A stretch of DNA of 64,000 nt, from contig CM042150.1 of assembly GCA_023376005.1 (NCBI GenBank), positions 72,159,349 to 72,223,348 of the forward strand, read 5' to 3'. Position 1 is the stretch's first letter. Every line of letters starts with the position of its first letter. Origin of the DNA: Doryteuthis pealeii (lineage: Eukaryota; Mollusca; Cephalopoda; Myopsida; Loliginidae). Below are positions 21,330 through 33,701 of this stretch, piece by piece. Both the position numbers and the translations under genes were made by a program. Below the pieces are notes generated by a model, which was not told the DNA's origin, ran no database searches, and saw only the letters and a program-made list of their open reading frames with translations.

Positions 21330-21842
21330 ATCACATGGGTGTGGATAAAACCTTGTACCTGGCCCGAAAGGTGACTCACGAAGTGCCAAGAGGGATTGTG
21401 CAGCAGGTAGTCAGTACGGTGTTAGTCCATTGATCCATCACCAAGGGTGCACGAACCAGGAGAATTACAGGTGAAGGAGAATTGGAAGCAACTGGTCGTT
21501 GACGTCACCCATTATAGAGGAGCGGAATATCTGACTATGGTCGACTGTGGACCTGGGAGATTTGCTCTCTGGAGAAGAATGAAACCAGAAACCGCAGATG
21601 AAATCGCAGGAATACTCAATGGAATTTTCCTTGAACATGGTCCAGTTGAAGAGGTGTTGTCGGACAATGGGGCGGCGTTTCGTTTACAAACACTGCGAAA
21701 CACTGAAGATGAAGAAGTGGATGATGAGCAGCAAGACAACGGCACACAAGGAAGTTTGCAACCATGCGCACAGAGAGTAGACGGCCACCCCGGTGGTTAC
21801 AAGTCTACGAGCTATGATCCTAAAGATCAGGAGGGTGTGTGA
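21330..21842 (+). pseudogene. Copy A2 integrase, truncated before the catalytic Glu
   Basis: A remnant of the zinc-finger region ('HHMGVDKTLYLARKV', about 21330-21370) is followed by the core: Asp in 'VVDVTHYRGAEYLTMVDCGPGRFALW' spread over two blocks, and Asp in 'VLSDNGAAF' (about 21660). The segment with the third acidic residue is replaced by an acidic, unrelated-looking tail ending at a stop at 21842, so the domain is incomplete. Confidence 0.8.
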
Positions 21843-22960
21843 TATATATAGTTTACAAATAATTCTATATCATAATTTTCTCTAATATTTCTCTTAAGGT
21901 CAGGATTCGTTAATAAAAGTTTACTAAATTAATTTTTTCTGCCAAAACTGTTAAATTGTGTGATATTTTTAATTATCAGAATTGTAAATATAGCTTCGAT
22001 GTTATTGTCATTAAAAGTAACTAGCAAGAATATGTGACCTCCGACTACAAGTATTGAAGTTTTAATATAATAAAATATCATATCAAATTAGAAAAAATAA
22101 TGAGCAGCTTGAATGTGTAATACTACCTTGGTCACGGGAACCAAATGTAATACTATGCCGTCCTGTGGGAAGGCACCAAATGTACCAATATGCTGTCGCG
22201 GCGCCGAATCTAATACGATGGGTGTTATTTGACCCACAGGAAAGTTGAAGAGCTTGTTTCGGGCTGTATCTGAAAGTGACCAAATTCACCAATGTTGTTC
22301 CACAATTACAACGGACGCGTTTTTAATAATAAAATACCTTTATTAGTTATACGGTGATAAAAATCATGTACAACTACAAAGGGGTGTCGAAGTTAAAGTG
22401 AAGTCGGAATTTTGTGGACTGACTGGCAATATATGCTGAGTTCTGATTCAAATTCAGGACTTTGAGTAGCAAGATGACAAAGCAAAGACGGTGACAAAGG
22501 CTGTGAGACGGAGCTATGGAAGCAGCTGTCCAATCTGGTCAAGAACCAGCTGTCCGATCTGACTTGGAACCCTTTTGGGACCCCTTTTATGGGTTCCAAA
22601 CCCCTGAATCCAGGGCTCTGATTGGCCCTACAGTGTAAACATCAGGAGGCGTACAAAAAAACACCCACGCGGTCGCATCTGATTGGACGGCCAATCAAAA
22701 TCATGGCCTTGGGTTACACATCTTGGAGAGGGGGCAACAAGTCTCCGCCCCAGTTTCCTGATTGGTGAGGCACCTGATAATATTTTTTTATTATTGTATA
22801 AATGGTCTTGTGCCAGACTTATCTGTCAGTTGCTATGATAATTCCCAGGAATTGGTCTGGGATTATCTGCCGAACTGCTAACTAAATCAACATTTTTAAG
22901 ATTTAATCTTTAAACTGTCTTTGTTGAGTGAATTTTCTTATCTTGTGCAGTCTTCACGTA
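21843..22960. repeat. Probable LTR sequences with short internal repeats
   Basis: 22125-22220 contains three diverged copies of a block like ACCAAATGTAATACTATGC / ACCAAATGTACCAATATGC / GCCGAATCTAATACGATGG. 22330-22365 has a reverse-strand polyadenylation-like region. GC-rich LTR-like sequence runs to about 22780, with a TATA-like TATAAATGG at 22797. No gene was seen. Element identity is unknown. Confidence 0.4.
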
Positions 22961-24648
22961 AATGACAATATATGTATATGACAACATATGTATAAAACAG
23001 CCATTCGTTTTATATCAACCGACTTTTAACCTTTAAACTTTCTTATGTTCGAGTAATTTTTCTTATGTTGTGTTGTGTTGACGTTATCCCACCACTGACT
23101 TGTACTCTGATATAAGTCGCCTGTACGACTCTAGACACAACTGTTATTTTTATATCCAAAAGTTAACCAAAATTGTTTTTTCAAGTATCTAATGAAATAT
23201 CGCCAGTCAATCCATAACACTACTGCAGTGTTATAATGCTAGCTCCCAGATTTCATTGCTATTTTTTCTAATTTAAGTAGCAAATTAAATAAAGAACAAA
23301 ATTATAGTTATTTCTTTTGTTAATTGGTTTCATTTAAGATTTATCGACGGGATTTTTGCTTATATTTATCTAAATAAAACCAAACAATTAGAAATCAATA
23401 ATAGAAAGCGAAGATTTCTAAATAATTTTTTTAAGATCAGTATGCAAATTAGCCTTCCCCTTCACACTGTAAATCACTATTTAGTTGTATATATGAATTC
23501 ATTTGCATGTTTTCAAGAATGGGAATAAATCCAACCCTATTATTAATATTTAATAATTGTGTTAATAATTGAGATTTAAATGAAATAAAATAAGAAATAA
23601 ATAAAATAAAAGTATAAATTACTTTGTCGCCACCAATGTGACATTAAATTTTCATTCATAAGAAAGTGGAAATATTTTTATAAAGCAGTTGACTAAAATT
23701 GATAACAGATATTTTTGGTTTAACAGTTACATTTTTCTAGTGAATAACTGGCAAAAATGTTTTGTAATCTCAAGTAGTTGTTTATGGTCGCGTGAGAAGG
23801 GAGCATGTGATAAATAATTCAATAGCTGATAAGCTTTGAGTATGAAACTTAACCAAGATTTTTTATTATATATGCTTCTTCAGATAATAGATTAAAGTGT
23901 GTGATCGCCCCTACTAAGTGTTCCAGTAATAAAAAGTGAATAAAACTATATATACGTATTTATCCAATCCCACTACCACGGAAAGATAAGACACAAGTTT
24001 AATTTGAACTAGTTTGAATTTAGTGTTTGCCTTCTCCTAGAACAATTGCCATACCAACGCTGAAGAGTCCATTCTGTCCCACTGAAATTTTTCATTATCA
24101 AGTATGGGATAAGATATTTGTGGTTTTATGTGGGTTTAAGGTCGTTGGTGTGTGTGTTCGCTGGTTGTAGCTAATTTCTTTTCTTAAACCCCAAATGTAC
24201 TTGTTTTTTCTTCTTCTTCTGGGTTGTCAGGCTGAAAAGAAATTAAGGAAGAGAAGAGAAAAGACAAAGATAGCTTTAGGGTTAAACTTTTATTCGTAGA
24301 TTTACAACTATTTCTAGGAGAGTAGATTTCTCCCGAACCAGTTAATAGGTGTGCACCCAACGAAGTCCTAGTCTAAAAGAAGAAGAAATGCATTGCGCCA
24401 GGAATTAGGTTTTTTCTGCGCATGCCCAGAGGGCTTATCCTGTTTAAGACATCCTGGGAAATTGTTACTTTCTGAGTTTTTTTATTCAATTTGTTTTATT
24501 TTATTTTGTTTTATTTTTATTTTTTCTAAACTCCCACACAAACTATTTATAGAACTTTAAAAGCCAGGATCAATTTTGCCTTTACCTCATTTTACCTTTA
24601 CTCCCATATTTATGAAGTATTGAAAGTAAACAAGATAATACAGAGTGG
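22961..24648. other. AT-rich non-coding; LTR-like sequence from about 24220
   Basis: 22961-24200 shows nothing recognisable. 24230-24500 has a TTTTATTCG reverse polyadenylation-like site after GGGTTAAAC and resembles other minus-strand LTRs in the window, without a clear partner. Confidence 0.3.
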
Positions 24649-25305
24649 TGTTATAAACAGAGTTAGTAGCAAGCGTATGGTGGCAAGGAAAAACAAACAC
24701 AGATTTTATGTTTTCTAAATTGTATTGAAAAAAAGGAACATGAAAGGCGACGAAAAGCTGAAAGTGAATTTAAGAGAGAAAGTCTGATTTTGGTGATAGT
24801 TGCGATGTATGGTGATGAAGTCGGTGGCCGAGTCAGTTGTAGTGGGGTGGTGATGTGAGCAGAATTTTGTGTTTTGGTATTCTGAAGTCGATAGCGGGTT
24901 TGTATCGTGTATGAAAGTTGGTGTATTCTTGTTGTTGAATGATGTGGAATTGTTCGTCTGCCGGTCGGTCAGATTTTGGGTGGAGGTAGGTGAAGATGTT
25001 AGGTCGGCCGCCTTGTAATGTGCTCGGTGCCGTCGCCGCTGGTGTCTGTGATCTCGGTTCTTCAAAGTCGATTTATATAGGTTGTCGTGATCTGAAATTT
25101 ATTTTTTGCTGGAGAGTTTTCGATTGGACGAAAACGTGAGTTTATAATATTATTTTTTATTGTTTAGGAATTCTTTTCCAGCCGGAAGTTCATCTCGAGC
25201 CTATGGATAGAACCGTGTTATTTTGGTCACTTCGTTTTAGGCTACCGTTGAGTTAACTTCCGTTTAGCGTCAGCAACTTATGTTTTATTTTGTTGGTGAG
25301 TGTGA
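24649..25305 (-). repeat. Family E LTR copy 2 (3' part uncertain)
   Basis: It begins TGTTATAAACAG and is homologous to 27590-28320: AAGCGTATGGTG, AAACAAACACAGATTTTA, GGTGGCCGA-TCAGTTGTAGTG, CCAGCCGGAAGTTCA, TTTTATTTTGTTGG. The minus-strand frame at 24715-25065 lies within it and is not a gene. Confidence 0.65.
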
Positions 25306-26209
25306 AAAAGGAACTTGAAATTCCCGCTGACTCACAACCCGGAAATGACCGGTCAAAGGCATAAATGTATCCTATTTACGAAAAATAACAGAGATGGTCT
25401 AAGGGGCATTACCGCAGAATCGTAATTACTAGCCAAGATGATCACATAATCTCAAAAATGTTCTTTTATACTTTTACCTAATATATAAACTTAGTTAATA
25501 GTGTGAGTCAGCAATTGAATATTACTATAGTAGTAATGATCTACTAGACGAGCTTACTAACCACTGCTCTGTAGGAAGATAACCTTCATCTACTTTTTCA
25601 TGTAAAATCAAATTTTAAAACCTTTTCACAAGCTATTTGTGATGATTTTTTTCAGTATCACTCTACAAAATATATCTCATCTGCTTTTTAATATTTTTGC
25701 TGTTACAAAAGTATATTATCTGTCTGTTAAAATTCATGAGAGGTCATGAATTGTGAACAAACCTGTAGCTAGGAATATTTAAATTGAGGTCTGTTAACTT
25801 TGAAATCAGGGAGTCCGTGGAAAATTACCGGTGACTGTTAATAGCCCTTGACCCCTTAGAGGCGCGTGATTTGGGCACCATGACAGACACGTGATAGTTT
25901 AGATTAGATGATGTGACCTAGCCTTTGCAGGAGAGAGACGTGATTGTCGTCTCTCCTGAGATCCATTCTCATCCCCTAGCCGGAGCCAATATGGGATAGA
26001 AGAAGAAGAAAATTGATCAAGAGCAAACAAGGTCTTGTTGTGTTTGCAAATTATTAGGAAAATGACCAGCTTAGCCCAGCTCAAAGAAGTAAGAACAAAC
26101 AAGAAAGAAATCAACCCTTAACAGCAGATAGAAGTCAACTAGACAAGATGGCAGCCAAACAAGCAAGTAACCAGTAGAGTACCAAGTAAGACTACCATGT
26201 CTAATCTAT
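25306..26209. other. Non-coding spacer
   Basis: No gene or clear repeat was recognised. The frame at 25899-26114 (minus) has no recognisable features. Confidence 0.3.
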
Positions 26210-26231
26210 CTCTCCTCTCCCTCTCCTCTCT

Positions 26232-26290
<59 letters not shown>
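26210..26290. repeat. (CT)n microsatellite
   Basis: A CT-rich then pure CT run ending at 26290. Confidence 0.95.
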
Positions 26291-26293
<3 letters not shown>

Positions 26294-26499
26294 ATTACCC
26301 GAGTATGGCAGAAAGGTATATACGACTATAGAACGTCTTTTTTAAAGTTATTTTCATCAGTGATTAACTTGATCTCTTGTAGTTCTCTGTTTAAGAATTT
26401 CTTATTTGTTGATTCTAAAATAAATGTAACAGTCTTTAGAAATAGTATCGGAATTTTATCCTCGGGTAACCACCTCAAAATAAAACTTACCAGCTGGCA

Positions 26500-27110
26500 T
26501 AGTAGTCGGCGTCCGACTTAAAAATGACAAAAAATGAATAGTTCCTGAATTCGTTTTCCATAAGGACTAATTGTGTCCTAAACTACAGTTTCTTTTTCCT
26601 GGAACAAATAACCGAAACAGTCTTCGTAAGTCTATTTCTTTGTTCGAAAGAAGACTTGCTGTTTGAGCTAGGTCTAATGACTTGAGACTAGCGGCCTAAT
26701 CTCTTGGACCTAAGAGAATAACTTGCTTCTTTGCTGTGCAGGGACAAATACCCGAAACAGTCTTCCAGACTCTGTTTTTTCGTCCCAAAGAAAGCATTAG
26801 TTTGCTCTTCGGCGAAAGAAGACTATCAGGATTTGAAAATCCTAATTTTTCTGCCGAGTGCTACCTAAAAATATTAGGCCTTTTGGAACTGGGTTACCAC
26901 GTCCACGTGCTATCCCGCCGTATCTTGCAAAAGGGTCTCGATAGTAGGAGGCAAGTGCTTAAGTAATGCCACTCCCACTCCCACACTGCTACTCTCCAAT
27001 TTTGTTATGAGCAGCAGCGAGGTAAAAACTGCTACATCCCCGCACCAGCTGCATCAGCAGCAGCTCAGATCTGGGTATTTTATAAAGGGGTATAACTCTA
27101 ATTACCCCAT
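26500..27110. repeat. LTR-like segment with an internal 65-bp duplication
   Basis: 'GGAACAAATAACCGAAACAGTCTTCG...GAAAGAAGACTTGCTGTTT' (from 26598) repeats, diverged, from 26741 ('GGGACAAATACCCGAAACAGTCTTCC...'). A TATA-like TTTTATAAAGG occurs at 27078. The style resembles the retroelement LTRs elsewhere in the window, but no full partner was found. Confidence 0.4.
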
Positions 27111-27304
27111 TTCGTTATACTTTTTTTAAACAATAGAATTCTTTTTGGAATGGTATGAAAATATGAAATGGTATCTATTATTTTCTTGCTGTTAGATTTG
27201 TTGATAATATTTACAACTCAACTTTAAATAAGAAAAAGTAGGAAGAAAATTGTGCAATGTAACTGATTTTATTTAAAAACCAGAAGACGAAAAAGTGGTA
27301 ATTG

Positions 27305-27438
27305 AAAATAACAAACTAAACTTGAAACATTGAATAAAACTGAACACACTGACTTTCCAAAAAATGTAAATTTGAATTATAAAATAACAAAAAATATTAA
27401 AAATAACAAACTAAACTTGAAACATTGAATAAAACTGA
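27305..27438. repeat. 39-bp direct repeat, two copies
   Basis: AAAATAACAAACTAAACTTG... ending AAAACTGA occurs at 27305-27343 and 27400-27438, identical by eye. Confidence 0.85.
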
Positions 27439-27589
27439 TTTGATATTTAGAAATAATTGAAAGCTGAGATGAAGTCTTCAATTGATATTTTAAGATAAAC
27501 AATTTTTAGGACATAATTGCTTATTGTGTTAAATTGTTTTGTCACAATTTTGTCAATGATCCTCAAATATATGGTTATAAATTTGATGC

Positions 27590-28395
27590 TGTAATAAACA
27601 GACTTAGTATGAAGCGTATGGTGACGAGGAAAAAACAAACACAGATTTTAAGTTTCAATAATTGTATTGGAAAAAGGAAAATTAAAAACTAGAAGTGAAT
27701 TTAAAGGAGATTTTGGTGATAATTATACGTGAATAATAAAGTCAGTGAAATGTCCGGTGGCCGAATCAGTTGTAGTGTAGTCGGTGAGATGGGCAGATGA
27801 ACCAGTGGTAGTGGTTAGATGTTGATTAGGTGGACAGCGTCTTGTGTTTTACTATTCAATAGCGGGTTGGTATCGTGTATCATAGTTGGTGTACTCTTCT
27901 TGTTGTAGGATGTTCACCCCTTTAACTTGCCGGTCGGTCAGAGTATAGTTGGGGGATAGAAGTAAGTCCGCCGCCTGGTGAAGTATGTTTCGTTCTGCGA
28001 GGTCGGCCCTCGTTGATGTGGTCGGCTCTGACTTGTCGGCTTTTCAAAGCCGACTTTAAATAGGTTGTCGGGACCCCAAATCGGATCTACTGAGATATTT
28101 TTCATTTCACCCGGGAATCGTTTGGATTGGATGAAGATGTGAATTTTATTTACAATATTATTTTCTTTATTGTTTAAGAATTCTTGTTTCCCAGCCGGAA
28201 GTTCAGCTGGAGCCTATGCGTAGAACCATGTTATTTTGGTCAGTTCGTTTTAGGCTACCGTTGAGTAAACGTCCGTTTGGCGCCAGCAACTTATGTTTTA
28301 TTTTGTTGGCGAGTGTATCTCTTTATTGCGGTGTATGCGCGAATTGAATTGCTGAATTAGTGAATCGGGAGATATCTATATTTGTGTATATAACA
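27590..28395 (-). repeat. Family E LTR copy 3 (longest)
   Basis: TGTAATAAACAG... to ...ATATAACA, 806 bp. Its end aligns with the end of copy 1 (GAATCGGGAGATATCTATATTT / GAATCAAGAGAAATATCTATTT). No target duplication was recognised. Confidence 0.6.
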
Positions 28396-28900
28396 AAAGT
28401 CCTGTCATTGTTGATGACGACATCAATTTGCCCACATTTCTGGTTTTGATTTTTCGTGAGACTTTATTACTTCTTCTTTCAATGTTTCATATTCTTTTGA
28501 TTGCAGTATTGTTGCGTTGTGTTGATGAACGCTAACAGCCGAACTGATCGGACGTCTTTTTCGTGCTCTATGAAAGCTATGTATTTCTACCGTTTTTAAA
28601 GTAAACAAGGGAAATGGTGATTTCTTTATTCTTCTCCTTTTTTAATGTATTTCTTCATTATTATTAAATTATTTTAATATTATTATTTATTGCATAAATC
28701 TAGCAAATTTTATATTCAAATTGCATACATTTGGATTATGTTCAATTCTTTGTTTACTGTTTAGTGTTCGTTTATTTATTTATGATTCTTGTTTAAACTG
28801 ATTTACTCTGAAATAAGTTCCTTCATAGGTTGTGTAAATACCTCGAATCTTAACCTTTGTCTAGATTTCTTTATTACCTATTCAATTATTTATTCAATTA

Positions 28901-28901
<1 letters not shown>
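28396..28901. other. AT-rich non-coding
   Basis: A short minus-strand frame at 28423-28608 shows no recognisable domain. Confidence 0.3.

Positions 28902-28988
<87 letters not shown>
28902..28988. repeat. Compound (CA)n(TA)n microsatellite
   Basis: (CA)n from 28902 to about 28947, then (TA)n to 28988. The repeat peptides predicted across it are artefacts. Confidence 0.97.
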
Positions 28989-28989
<1 letters not shown>

Positions 28990-28991
<2 letters not shown>

Positions 28992-29829
28992 CAGCATTTT
29001 TTCTTTTAAACATGTTTTGTTAAACTCTACGGACAATTCTTGTCGGACGAGTTTTTGTTCGATCCTTTCTAACTGTCTGGTCATGTTTTTAATATCCAGG
29101 TCGAATTGGTGTAGCAATCCACCAAAGGTTTTTTTTCACGAGCGCTTTCTGCACGACTTTGAGTCATCTTCAGGTGTGGAACTGGTGGAATGCTTCCGTT
29201 GTCTCGCTTTTAAATCAAGCAATAGCAGTAGGAATTAGTAGGAAGAGGGGCTCACAGGTTTCGTTTAAGTAAACAGTAGGAATTTGTAGGGGGTGCTCAC
29301 AAATTTATAAGAATGTAAGGGGACTGGTGGAAGGAGGATTGGCGGGAAATTATAGGCATTTGAGGATATGTTGACTGGTTTCAAAGTTTATCTTGTTTAA
29401 GGTGGGTTTGTTTTGTTTGATATATAAAGCTTCGAGTATTTGAAGTTTTTGTTTGTTTTTTTTCTTTGTGCAGTATAAGTGTATTTTCAGTTAAATTTTC
29501 CGGTAATTAGAGGAGACATGAATGTGATTTTAAGTGTTGCATTATAGAGCTTGTATCAGTTAGGTGTAGTGTTAACTGGCGCTGCCTTGTGGGTATCCCT
29601 GGAGGGAAAACTCCTGTTACACTGTGCTGTTGAGGGCACAGCACGGGAGGTCATCAGTTACCGGTTATAAGCCCCTTCTAGTTTGGCGTAGAGCTGGGCG
29701 CTAGGGGTGACCTCCGTCGGTGGGAGAGATGTCTTCATATCACTGGACATTTACCGCCTGCCTCAAACCAATCAGGTGCTATCCTGCCACAACCTACGGT
29801 CCCTAATATTTATATTTTCTCTACACGAA
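28990..29829. other. Non-coding, possible LTR leader at 29570-29820
   Basis: GC-rich blocks (GGGAGGTCATCAGTTACCGG, GGGGTGACCTCCGTCGG) form a partly self-complementary region. No partner copy was found and no gene was seen. Confidence 0.3.
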
Positions 29830-30660
29830 AAGAAAGGGTACCATACACAAATTCGTAGCAAAGGTATCTAAAGGTCTAAATTATAATATCTTTTAATATA
29901 CAAGCTGAAACACAATAATTAACTTTCCTAAAATATCTGTTGAGCATAGCTTCTCTACCGGAGCTAATTCTGTGGAATAGTCGGTAAAAAAGGAAGGTGG
30001 TTAAATTTTCTTAATTCACCAAGAAAGATAACAATTATTCCACAAAGTCTTTAAGAGAAATACACTCAACCGAAATCTAAACAGAATATAGTAACTAAAT
30101 TTAAGTCACCAAATAAAATAATACTCAAACCGCAAAGGGAATTTATAGTTTAAAAATTGCTTTAAGTTTAAGAAATTGCAGAATGCAAGACAAAAACATA
30201 ATCATTAAATTTCCTTAATACGACAATTAAAAAACTACACATTGCAAATATTAGTTAATTCCACTTCACTAGAATTGCAAAAATTCAACTTAAAAGATGG
30301 CGACTACAAAGTGTGTGTGTGGGGGGTATCCTTTTTTTTCTTTTACTACATAGCTTACGAAAAAAGGTTCTTTCTTTTTCTTTTTTCTCAGAAAAAAATC
30401 CTACACGAAACAACCAGCAGCAAATTCTCAAACAATAAAGTCTCAGGCTCCAAAATTTGAAATTCTAAGGGCTTTCAAAAAAAAAAAAAAAAAAAAAAAA
30501 AAGGCTTGCTACCACGTGTTTCGCTAACAGCACGGGTAGTACAAAGCTAACTAGTACAGTCGCTAAAAACCGCCAAATTCAAATTCGCAAATTAAAAGTT
30601 CTATGCCGAGTCACTAAAAAATTTTCAAATAACACTTTGCTGGGGATATTTTTTACTAAA
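29830..30660 (-). repeat. LTR-like copy related to 10.04-10.9 kb
   Basis: Read on minus it shows 'GGTGAATTAAGAAAATTTAA-CACCTTCCTTTTTT' and 'AGAATTAGCTCCGGTAGAG', matching the plus strand near 10270-10390. It includes a 27-bp A run (about 30477-30503). Confidence 0.45.
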
Positions 30661-31950
30661 GAAATACAATTTCAATTCTGTATATTACATATAGAATATG
30701 AATAAGGATACGCAAAGTAATCAAGAGATGAAATATCAAGCTCACTGTCTCCTGAACATATATAAGTGGACATGATTCTACAAAGCCCATACAGTTAGTA
30801 ATTCAACATATCTTACTTTTCTACCACTTATCTTAAACTATTCTTAACAGATTTTATTGGGTGTTCTCAAACACTACCAATCATACCCGTATACAGAGTA
30901 TGGTCAAGCATTTTTATTAAATATGATGAATTTTCCTTTAAATAAATTTAAAGGGTCTGAAATGAATTCTCTCCTAATCATTTTATCGCCCAAAACAAAG
31001 GAAAGGGACAACATCCGAATATATGTACATACATGATGTAACTATATAAATTAAAATCTTATAAAATTTAAACACCCAGAACCAGATAAACACCATCTCT
31101 ATTAAGCCAAAGCACTCAATAAAAGCACAAGACAGTGTGTCTGACATCTGTCATCCAACCTATCCCACACTACTCCCATCAAGCTTTTAGTTTTAATGTC
31201 TTTAGACAATGCCCGTGACATTACTACTTGTGCATCAACAGCATTCACTGTAATTATCAATGTATTTTTTTCATCTATGAGAAACTTTAGTATATCCACC
31301 AGGATCAAAAAGCTTTATTTTTAAATCATTTGATAGTAGGATGCACACTATTCCTTCATTTACATTCTCTTTAATGTTAAGAGTAATTTTTTTCAACTGT
31401 ATACACTTTAAAATCAAAATTCACCTAATAATATTAAGGTAAGTACTTTTCTTTTAGGCAAAAGCCCTATCTTAATTCTAGCAAAATTTAACCAGACTGA
31501 GTCTGTTTCATAACCAGCCCTTTTATGCATTTCACGAAAGGCGATTATTTAAAACAAATTTAGGAAATCTTAATATATTCCAATTAAGTATTCTTCCAAA
31601 AAATTAAATTTCTTGAAAATTCTACTTCACATCCAAAATAGAACTTCCTTTTGATAGACAGGGTGGCAATGGGCCAGATACTTGAGAAATATGAGGTATT
31701 CCACTTATATCAGTGAGCTTATCTATAGCATCACTAACAGGATAAATTAACACATTTTTCTCAATGTCATTTAAATATTTTTATCACACAAAGAAGCATG
31801 CTTTATAAAACATCTCTTTTCATTACACCTTTACACATATTACTATTTAATATGTGTAATTTCCAATTAAAATTTCTTTCTTTCCTGATGCTTGAAGCAT
31901 CCTCATATAGATCTAGTTTTACACTAGAATTATTACTTTAAATGCAATTA
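30661..31950. other. AT-rich non-coding; possible retroelement residue
   Basis: The minus frame 31308 to 31102 contains 'LMGVVWDRLDDR', which faintly resembles the segment after the RT palm in Pao/BEL polyproteins. The rest shows nothing. Confidence 0.2.
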
Positions 31951-32650
31951 TTCATACAAATATTATTTCAATGAAGAAATTCTTCACTACTGATTTCTTT
32001 ACTCTGTCAAGTTTACATTCAAACATTCCAATATTACTTGAGACTTTCTTAGTTTCTTTCTCCACAGAATTACTGCAATCAAAGGGTACCAACTTGATGT
32101 CTTCTAAATCTAGACTCGTATTGGTAGAGATAGGAGGTTTATCATTTACTGAACATATAGCGTCTGTATGTTTCCCCGGTTTTGTGTTAATAATACAGTT
32201 TTCAAATTGTGACAAAGAGCTTTTGAATGAAAATTTGTTGGCACTTAAAGAACTAGCATCGAAAACTGGGCATTTCAACTTAGGCGCCAAATCAAAGTCG
32301 AGTGTTTCATCTCTGGATTCAACAACTTCAGTGGCACTGACGGAATCCCGTTCTAGACTGTCAGCTAAACTACAGAGATCCTCCATCACCCCGAAGAAAA
32401 TACAACCTCACTTCTTACGTCAACGTATATGACCGAGTCCTCTACATTTTTATTGAAATAACATTCGCTTATCTCATCACTCAAAGAAGCTACAGACGCC
32501 AGCCATTCTTCTATCTTAGCTCTTTGTGTGAGAAAAAAGCTATTGCATAATTTATCCTTAGACTTTATAAGGCCTAAGGTGGAGACAAATTTTCTCTTAT
32601 TTAAATTTGGCTTTTTAATTAAAGAACTAGAGGAAGAAGATGAAGATATT
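31951..32650 (-). pseudogene. Possible Pao/BEL-like gag relic
   Basis: Minus frames 32640 to 32400 ('KRKFVSTLGLIKSK', 'IEEWLASVASLSDEI') and, after a frame change, 32389 to about 32200 ('LAPKLKCPVFDASSLSANKFSFKS' over two blocks, 'LSQFENCI') resemble the N-terminal gag region of retrotransposons, with the 'lPkl-lP-F-G' style leading into the capsid. The continuation to 31952 is acidic and unassigned. The resemblance is from memory and weak. Confidence 0.35.
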
Positions 32651-32655
32651 ATTAA

Positions 32656-33060
32656 TGTAATATCACAAGCAAGCGTACGGTAGCAAAAGAAAAACGGACA
32701 AGAAAGATTGGGTTAATTTCGTTTATTTGAGAAATAAACAAAAGCTGGGATTTTTTTAGCTCAGTGAAATGAGGGCAGGCGTGGGGTTGAAAGTCTGTTC
32801 TGGTCGACGACTTGGTTCTGTGATACGCAGTGATGTGGTGTGGGTCGGAAGTCGGCAGCCCATTTTAATCTTGCCCTGATAGAAGCGGCATTATGCGTGT
32901 CGGTCCGAAATCAACTGCCTTATCGACTTTAAGCCAGCTGTTTTATAGCTAGTAATCGGCTCCGTATACCTTTGAAGGGTTTTGGGTGGGAACTTGTTTG
33001 ATTGGTTGAAAAAACATTAAATAGAGGATATTTTTAATTGTTTATAAATTTTGTTTTTCG
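32656..33060 (-). repeat. Family E LTR copy 4, truncated
   Basis: TGTAATATCACAAGCAAGCG at the left end matches copy 1 (TGATATATCACAAGAAAGCG). Homology continues through TTTCGTTTATTT, GCGTG-GT, CAACTGCCTT-T-GACTTT-AG-CAGC to about 33050. It then breaks directly into integrase coding sequence, so the U3 start is deleted. Confidence 0.65.
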
Positions 33061-33701
33061 CTGTCAAGGATGGTGAGGATGTAACCTTTTCCCCTCGAGA
33101 CGGGCATTGTCCCGAAGTCGACGTAGATTATGTCAAACGGCTTTTCTCCATGTTTACAATGGCCGGCATGCCAGTGCAGGCGTTTGCCATAGTTTCCCTT
33201 CCATTTGGCGCAAACTTCACAGGATTCGACGCATGTTTCGATGTCGGGTTTTTGAATTCCTACCTACTGGCTAAGTGGGCGTACATACGAGTGACACCTG
33301 AGTGGTTGATACAGTCGTGGGCCTGATAAAGGAATTTATTGCGAAGTTTGTATGGCACAACTAGCTTTGGGGGAATGTGTATTGTCTCTAATCATCAAGA
33401 CGGCGCAACCGGGCACTAAGTAGAATTTGTTGAATTGTTTTTGGTAAAGGGGTGTCGAATGATCGTCAGGATCCATACGAAATCCCTTGCTTAAATCATT
33501 TGCCTGGATGGCTCTAATGATTCTCGAGAGCAAATTATCTGTTAATTGCTCAGCTGCTATATCGAGGTAATTGCAATTCTTCTCGGTAAGGATGGTGGAG
33601 GTAGAAAAGAATGCGCCCGAGATGCGCTTGTGGCATTTGGTACATTGTGGTGTGTACTTTGTCTGACATTCACCTACACAAAATTGACAATATGAAGCCA
33701 T
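33061..33701 (-). mobile_element. Element E integrase fragment (zinc finger to start of core)
   Basis: Minus frame 33701 to 33336 carries CxxC pairs near its start ('YCQFCVGEC', 'CTKCHKR'), then 'YLVPGCAVLMIRDN'. Directly after, 'VVPYKLRNKFLYQAHDCINHSGVTRMYAHLASR' (spread over 33345-33240) has the two His of the integrase zinc finger. After a stop and frame change come 'CVESCEVC' (the two Cys) and 'IIYVDFGTMPVSRGKGYILTILD', the first catalytic Asp and following strand. The chain stops at the LTR junction (33060), so most of the core is gone. Confidence 0.7.

Larger units (their letters stand above)
19064..21842 (+). mobile_element. Family A element copy A2 (gag to integrase), degenerate
   Basis: A primer-binding-like TGGCGCCCGAA (19064-19074) is followed by gag, zinc knuckles, RT, RNase H and a truncated integrase, all on plus. 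A protease is not seen between the gag end (19933) and RT (about 20000), so that part appears deleted. Frameshifts occur near 19372, 20390 and 20740 and stops near 19517 and 20057. The left LTR should end at 19063 and the right LTR may start near 21840 after GATCAGGAGGGTG, but the two flanks do not clearly match each other. Domain entries follow. Confidence 0.85.

Noticed and set aside
28789..29238. 149-residue frame with His-Thr and Tyr-Ile repeats
   Set aside because: Runs through the (CA)n(TA)n microsatellite; no domain outside the repeat.
33051..33326. 91-residue plus-strand frame
   Set aside because: Antisense to the integrase zinc-finger region of element E.
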